Assembly (NCBI GenBank): GCA_945901965.1
Contig: CAMDMN010000011.1
Coordinates: 1-18,829 of the forward strand
Direction: 5' to 3'
From: Legionella genomosp. 1
GTDB taxonomy: Bacteria; Pseudomonadota; Gammaproteobacteria; Legionellales; Legionellaceae
Length of the DNA: 18,829 nucleotides
In this document: positions 14,830 through 18,829 of the stretch, one piece after another
Numbering within the stretch: the first letter of the stretch is position 1
Layout of the letters: the number at the start of each line of letters is the position of its first letter
The notes under the pieces: generated by a model
The model's database searches: none
What the model was told of the DNA's origin: nothing
The model's input: only the letters and a program-made list of their open reading frames with translations
Made by a program: the position numbers and the translations under genes

Positions 14830-15498
14830 TTAATCTCCTAATGTTAATTTCTTTTTGCTTGTTGCGTTTATGGCATTTGATGCTAATAATTCGCGCATTT
14901 TAGCTTGGATCATGTCAATTGCAATTCTATTCTCACCACCACGAGGGACGATTAAGTCAGCATAGCGGCTAGAAGGTTCAATAAATTGAAGATACATTGG
15001 TCTGACAGTGGTTTCATATTGATGAAGAACAGATTCAAACGAGCGGTGGCGCTCAACGACATCACGCTTTAAACGACGGCTTAAGCAAACATCAAGAGGT
15101 GCTGACATAAAAATACGAATGTCCATTATTTCGCGTAATGCTTTATCGCTAAATAATAATATTCCTTCTATGACGATAATTGTATGTTGGCCTATTTTAC
15201 GTGTTTCTGAAAGCCTAATATGCTTTGAGTGTGAATAAATAGGTATTTCTACAGAGTCACCTTCTTGTAAACGACGAAGGTGATCGCTTAATAGCGCGTG
15301 ATCAAAAGCATCAGGATGGTCGTAGTTAATTTGTTCTCGCTGTGCTAATTGTAAGTGGCTATTGTCTTTGTAATAAGAGTCTTCTGAAATAACCACCACT
15401 TGATCAGAGCCTAGTTCATTGACAATAGTATTCGCCAGTAAACTTTTACCTGATGCTGAAGGTCCTGCAATTCCGATAATAATAGCTTTTTTAGTCAT
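14830..15498 (-). CDS. udk: Uridine kinase (uridine/cytidine salvage)
   Basis: Udk phosphorylates uridine and cytidine to UMP and CMP in pyrimidine salvage. I chose the ATG at 15498 (MTKKAIIIGIAG), giving 222 residues against 213 in E. coli; the frame extends to a TTG at 15525 but that adds a segment absent from the family. P-loop GPSASGKS is at 12-19. SEDSYYKD, NYDHPDAFDH, IIVIEGILLF and TVRPMYLQFIEPS follow the E. coli sequence closely, as does PRGGENRIAIDMI near the end. The final residues extend beyond E. coli as a short basic tail (ATSKKKLTLGD), whose coding region also carries the fabI ribosome binding site. It lies 71 bp downstream of smr and 1 bp upstream of fabI. Confidence 0.95.
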   Translation of the reverse strand: MTKKAIIIGIAGPSASGKSLLANTIVNELGSDQVVVISEDSYYKDNSHLQLAQREQINYDHPDAFDHALLSDHLRRLQEGDSVEIPIYSHSKHIRLSETRKIGQHTIIVIEGILLFSDKALREIMDIRIFMSAPLDVCLSRRLKRDVVERHRSFESVLHQYETTVRPMYLQFIEPSSRYADLIVPRGGENRIAIDMIQAKMRELLASNAINATSKKKLTLGD

Positions 15499-15569
15499 AT
15501 ATAGATCATCTAAAATTTTGTGCAAATAGTAAAGCTTTATAACGCTAATTTCAATAGATATTGCCTTTT

Positions 15570-16154
15570 TTATTTCCTTTTTAATAGAACATAAACAGCA
15601 CCACTTCCACCATCACAGCCTAATGCACTATGAAAGGCGAGTATTTCGGGTATTTGTCTTAGCCAATTATTAATAAGGTTTTTTAATATTGGAGCTTCAC
15701 CATGCTTGCTGCCTTTGCCATGAATAATTAATAATGAGCGGTTACCTAAACTATATTGTTTTATTATAAATTCGCATAAAGTATCTTTTGCAGATTCTTC
15801 GGTTAAACCATGTAAATCTAGCTGTGCTTGCAATGAGATTTGGCCATTTCTTAATTTAATTAATTGCTTACGCGAGATACTAGATTTTGTATAAATTAAA
15901 ATTGAATCAGAGTTGACGGTATCTTGACTATAATTAGAGAGGTTAAATTGCAATGCTCTTGTTTTCTTTGAGACATCTTCTTTGTGTGATTTATTATCAT
16001 GGTTGATTATCGAGTTATTAATTTTATTATATTTTTTTTCGTATATTAGAGGTTCTTTAAACACAGCTTTTTGAGTATGTTTTAAGGGCTTAACAGTTTT
16101 CATCATTTGGCGAAAGAGATCTTTATCTTCATCAGTTAAATTATCTTTTGACAT
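15570..16154 (-). CDS. Smr-domain protein
   Basis: The 194-residue protein has a C-terminal Smr domain (about 110-194) and a polar, low-complexity N-terminal half rich in Lys, Asn and Ser. The Smr landmarks are LDLHGLT (112-118), IIHGKGSKHG (144-152) and GGSGAVYVLLKR (182-193). Smr domains are nucleases; the SmrB type cleaves mRNA at collided ribosomes in E. coli. The ISRKQLIKLRNGQISLQAQ stretch before the domain is typical of small proteobacterial Smr proteins, but I cannot say whether this is SmrA or SmrB. The ATG at 16154 has a weak ribosome binding site (GGTGA about 10 bp upstream). It is probably the first gene of smr-udk-fabI, transcribed from the repeat-filled divergent gap; I could not pick out a convincing promoter for it. 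Confidence 0.9.
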   Translation of the reverse strand: MSKDNLTDEDKDLFRQMMKTVKPLKHTQKAVFKEPLIYEKKYNKINNSIINHDNKSHKEDVSKKTRALQFNLSNYSQDTVNSDSILIYTKSSISRKQLIKLRNGQISLQAQLDLHGLTEESAKDTLCEFIIKQYSLGNRSLLIIHGKGSKHGEAPILKNLINNWLRQIPEILAFHSALGCDGGSGAVYVLLKRK

Positions 16155-16212
16155 AAGTATTCTTCACCGAATGATTGTTTATTCATAGTTAAGCTAATAT
16201 TTTCCTTGATTT

Positions 16213-16275
16213 AGCGAAGCGTAATCAAGGTTTTTTCTTAAATATTAGCACCTAAAACCTTGATTACGCTTCGCT
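16213..16275. repeat. CGAAGCGTAATC-family palindrome, smr-MFS gap
   Basis: Perfect 22-bp arms 16213-16234 and 16254-16275 (AGCGAAGCGTAATCAAGG..) around a 19-nt AT-rich centre. The CGAAGCGTAATC core is the same as in 2653-2755, but CCTTGAT replaces the CCGGG part on both arms. A short piece of the same family, GCTGCATCAAGGCTAC, lies near 16450-16465. Confidence 0.85.
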
Positions 16276-16330
16276 GCATCCATATCATTACCCACAAGTC
16301 TGCAGATCCTTGATGGGGCTGCATTGTCTG

Positions 16331-16408
16331 GAGGAATCCGAGCCACGACCGTTAGGGAGTGTGGTTCCTAAGATCTCCACTCCCTAACGGTCGTGGCTCG
16401 GATTCCTC
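16331..16408. repeat. CCGAGCC-family palindrome, smr-MFS gap
   Basis: Perfect 30-bp arms 16331-16360 and 16379-16408 around an 18-nt loop. The core CCGAGCCACGACCGTTAGGG differs from the copy at 5363-5449 at two positions, and in both cases the opposite arm has the matching change. The rest of this 474-bp divergent gap (16155-16628) holds the other palindrome and the MFS promoter; I see no gene in it. Confidence 0.9.
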
Positions 16409-16572
16409 TCACTTGCCAAGATAAAATTAACTTGTGTGTAATGATATGGCTGCATCAAGGCTACAATAATAATACGCTTAATTATATTGATATTTGGCAA
16501 CTACTAGCAGTTATGCTAAGATTGCTCCAATAGTATTACGTAAGTTTTATAATTATCACATATTAAAGCTGG

Positions 16573-16601
16573 TTGACAATTAAATGTCGACATTCAATTA
16601 T
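16573..16601 (+). promoter_or_regulatory. Promoter of the MFS gene with a palindromic spacer
   Basis: A perfect -35 TTGACA (16573-16578) is followed after 17 bp by a weak -10 AATTAT (16596-16601, four of six). The spacer holds the perfect 12-bp palindrome AATGTCGACATT (16583-16594), extendable to 20 bp (16579-16598) with one mismatch. A good -35, a weak -10 and a palindrome between them resemble a regulated efflux promoter. Confidence 0.5.
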
Positions 16602-16628
16602 CTTTAAAGATTTTTCAGGTAGATCCTC

Positions 16629-17885
16629 ATGAAAAAAGAAAGATCGCTTACCGCTATTTTACCTTTATGTTTGGTTTTATTAATAGATGGTATGGGTTTA
16701 GGTTTATTTTTCCCTATTTTAAATGCAATTCTAATTGAACCCTCTGCTAATTTTTTGCCATTCGATACCAGTTTGATGATGCGTAATTTTTGCTATGGGT
16801 TAACTATTGGTATTTTTATGATTTGTTGGTTTTTTGGTGCTGCAGTATTAGGAGATTTATCTGATAGTGTTGGTCGAAAAAAATCATTAATGATTTGTCT
16901 TTTAGGGGCATTTTTCGGTTATTTATTGTCTGCTGTTGCTATTGTTTTTCACAGTTTTTGGTTATTAATTGTAAGTAGAATCATTGCTGGATTCACGGCT
17001 GGAAGTCAACCAATTGCTCAGGCTGCTATCATTGATATTAGTACTGAAAAACATAAAGCACGAAATATTAGTTTGATCCTTTTGTCTATTTCTATAGGAT
17101 TTGTATTAGGGCCGATTTGTGGAGGTATTTTATCTGATGCAAATTTAGTTTCATGGTTTAGTTTTCAGATGCCAATGTATTTTGCATCGTCATTGTCATT
17201 GATAAATGCGTTTTTATTATATTATACATTTAAGGAAACATTTACTAAACGGCATGATCAAGTCAAAATCAAATGGCATCATGCTATAAATATTTTTATA
17301 CAAGCGTTTAAACACAAATCAATAAAGAAGTATTCGCTTGTGCTTTTAGTTATGATTTTCGGCTGGTCAAATTATTTTTCTTTTATTTCATTATTTCTAT
17401 TACAAACTTATCACTATTCTGCGATGAAAAATTCATTGTTTTTGGCAACGCTTGGGTTAGGGTTTAGTGTGGGATGTGGATTTTTCGTTGATTTTTGTAC
17501 CAAACGGTATGCCTTTGAAAGAATTGTAGAGGTAGGTTTACTTGCAACTTCAGTCTTTGTATTCATAACGCTTATTAGTTCAGCACAATGGGTATCTTGG
17601 TTGGCCGCGTTTTTAATAGGTATTACTCTTTCTGTGGCTTATTCAGTATTATTAACTATATTTTCCAATCAAGTAGGTGATAATGAGCAAGGCTGGGTTA
17701 TGGGAGTTACAGGTTCTGTAATGGCTTTATGTTTTGGGGTAACTTCGATTTTCACAGGATTAGTTGCACATTTAGGGGCAGTATTACCTATGATGCTCGC
17801 TATAATAGGACTTGCTTTAAGTGCTATATTGTTATGGTTTTTAGAATCAAAAGTTGATTCTAAGCGCAATCAACTTAGAAATTGA
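16629..17885 (+). CDS. MFS transporter, drug-efflux (DHA1/TetA-like) type
   Basis: A 418-residue inner-membrane protein with about 12 hydrophobic segments, the usual size of the major facilitator superfamily. The first helix contains LPLCLVLLIDGMGLGLFFPI, with the Asp-Gly-Met-Gly-Leu-Gly-Phe arrangement seen in TetA-like proton antiporters. Motif A is GDLSDSVGRKKSLM at about residues 77-90, in the loop between helices 2 and 3. RIIAGFTAGSQPIAQAAIIDIS matches the helix 4-5 region (motif B and following) and GFVLGPICGGIL the helix 5 antiporter motif C region. Substrate cannot be told from sequence; proton-coupled export of small molecules is the likely role. The ribosome binding site is weak (AGG at 16617-16619). 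prmB starts 7 bp after the stop, so the two are cotranscribed. Confidence 0.9.
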   Translation: MKKERSLTAILPLCLVLLIDGMGLGLFFPILNAILIEPSANFLPFDTSLMMRNFCYGLTIGIFMICWFFGAAVLGDLSDSVGRKKSLMICLLGAFFGYLLSAVAIVFHSFWLLIVSRIIAGFTAGSQPIAQAAIIDISTEKHKARNISLILLSISIGFVLGPICGGILSDANLVSWFSFQMPMYFASSLSLINAFLLYYTFKETFTKRHDQVKIKWHHAINIFIQAFKHKSIKKYSLVLLVMIFGWSNYFSFISLFLLQTYHYSAMKNSLFLATLGLGFSVGCGFFVDFCTKRYAFERIVEVGLLATSVFVFITLISSAQWVSWLAAFLIGITLSVAYSVLLTIFSNQVGDNEQGWVMGVTGSVMALCFGVTSIFTGLVAHLGAVLPMMLAIIGLALSAILLWFLESKVDSKRNQLRN

Positions 17886-17892
17886 GATAATT

Positions 17893-18807
17893 ATGTCTTC
17901 TTTATATTCCCTTGCTACCAAAGATTTTAAGACCATTTTAGATTTTCTACGATTTGGTATAAGTTCTGCTAATGCTGCAAAACTATATTATGGTCATGGC
18001 ACTGATAATTCATATGATGAGATTTTAGCCCTTATTTTAGGTAGCTTGTCTTTGCCTCTGGATGCAGAACAAATTATGTTTAATGCTCAGTTAACTAAAG
18101 ATGAAATGGACTTATTATCTAAACAATTATATAAAAGGATTGTTGAACATGTGCCAGTTCCATATTTAACAAAAACTGCCTATTTCTGTGATTTAGCTTT
18201 TTATGTTGATGAACGAGTTATAGTCCCACGTTCGCCAATTGCTGAATTGATTCTTGCTAAGTTTTCACCGTGGATTGACGAAGATAAAGTAGAGTCTATT
18301 TTAGATCTTTGTACAGGAAGTGGTTGTATTGCTATAGCTTGTTGTTATGCTTTTGAAGATGCATTAGTTGATGCAGTTGATATTTCAAAAGATGCGATTT
18401 CTGTGGCACAAATAAATCGTGATAAACATTCTATGCAAGATGCTTTAACTATAATTGAGTCTGATTGCTTTTCTGCAGTTCCTTTAAAAAAATACGATAT
18501 TATTGTGAGTAATCCTCCTTATGTTGGTCATGAAGAAATGCAAACGCTGCCAGATGAATATCTTCATGAGCCTAATATTGCGCTTGAAACTACCAATAAT
18601 GGTTTGGCAATAGTTGATAATATTCTGCTTAATGCACAAAATTATTTATCAGATCATGGAATTTTGGTTGTTGAAGTGGGTAATAGCGAAGAGGCCTTGC
18701 TTGAAGCATATCCTAATATTCCATTTACCTGGCTTGAATTTGAGCGAGGTGGCAGCGGTGTATTTCTATTAACCTGCCAACAATTAAAAGACTATAATGA
18801 TAATTAG
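17893..18807 (+). CDS. prmB: PrmB, ribosomal protein L3 glutamine methyltransferase
   Basis: PrmB uses S-adenosylmethionine to N5-methylate a glutamine of ribosomal protein L3 (Gln150 in E. coli), aiding ribosome assembly. With the ATG at 17893 it has 304 residues (E. coli 310); the frame extends back to a TTG at 17854 inside the MFS gene, which I reject. The methyltransferase fold shows motif I DLCTGSGC (138-145), the acidic end of the next strand (DAVDIS), and the catalytic NPPY (207-210). PrmB is separated from the release-factor enzyme PrmC by LPDEYLHEPNIALE just after NPPY and by the C-terminal PFTWLEFERGGSGVFLLT, both present. The spacing of 7 bp after the MFS stop suggests translational coupling; the ribosome binding site is weak (GAGA). 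Confidence 0.95.
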   Translation: MSSLYSLATKDFKTILDFLRFGISSANAAKLYYGHGTDNSYDEILALILGSLSLPLDAEQIMFNAQLTKDEMDLLSKQLYKRIVEHVPVPYLTKTAYFCDLAFYVDERVIVPRSPIAELILAKFSPWIDEDKVESILDLCTGSGCIAIACCYAFEDALVDAVDISKDAISVAQINRDKHSMQDALTIIESDCFSAVPLKKYDIIVSNPPYVGHEEMQTLPDEYLHEPNIALETTNNGLAIVDNILLNAQNYLSDHGILVVEVGNSEEALLEAYPNIPFTWLEFERGGSGVFLLTCQQLKDYNDN

Positions 18808-18829
18808 GTTGTGTTGATAATTACCCACA

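Overview
This window looks like chromosome of an AT-rich gammaproteobacterium, most likely in or near the order Legionellales. Three things suggest this. First, the order tRNA cluster, tig, clpP, clpX, lon, hupB, ppiD is a classic gammaproteobacterial backbone. Second, the protein sequences are close to E. coli-type families at catalytic positions but have strongly AT-biased codons. Third, there is a eukaryote-style leucine-rich-repeat (LRR) protein and two unrecognised ORFs of the kind common in Legionella and its relatives. The taxon is an inference; no marker gene such as 16S rRNA is present.

Layout. Positions 1-2760 are accessory: an unrecognised ORF (possibly truncated by the window edge), a 139-bp inverted repeat, a 598-residue LRR protein and a second inverted repeat. 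Positions 2800-10150 are a protein-quality-control block. A promoter drives tRNA-Pro, tRNA-Arg, tRNA-His and tRNA-Leu; then come trigger factor (tig), clpP, clpX (with its own heat-shock-like promoter) and lon. hupB follows with a clear promoter and runs straight into tRNA-Val and tRNA-Asp, ended by a strong intrinsic terminator. ppiD (10256-12133) completes the envelope side of the folding set. Positions 12134-14040 are accessory again: a repeat-rich gap, a good promoter with a palindrome over its -10 box, and an unrecognised 485-residue membrane protein. On the minus strand, smr, udk and fabI form a likely operon (16154 down to 14040). The 474-bp divergent gap upstream of smr holds two long palindromes. 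On the plus strand an MFS transporter is followed 7 bp later by prmB.

How the genes work together: trigger factor and PpiD help fold new proteins in the cytosol and at the inner membrane; ClpXP and Lon degrade misfolded or regulated proteins; HU organises the nucleoid; the tRNAs and PrmB serve translation; FabI and Udk serve fatty-acid elongation and pyrimidine salvage.

The most unusual feature is not a gene. At least four families of long, near-perfect inverted repeats fill the intergenic gaps, including gaps inside the clpP-clpX-lon block, and two copies of one family differ by paired changes that keep the stem intact. I see no CRISPR array, no transposase, no rRNA and no recognisable new defence or secretion system. 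The best candidates for undescribed biology are the 485-residue membrane protein, the LRR protein and the repeat families.
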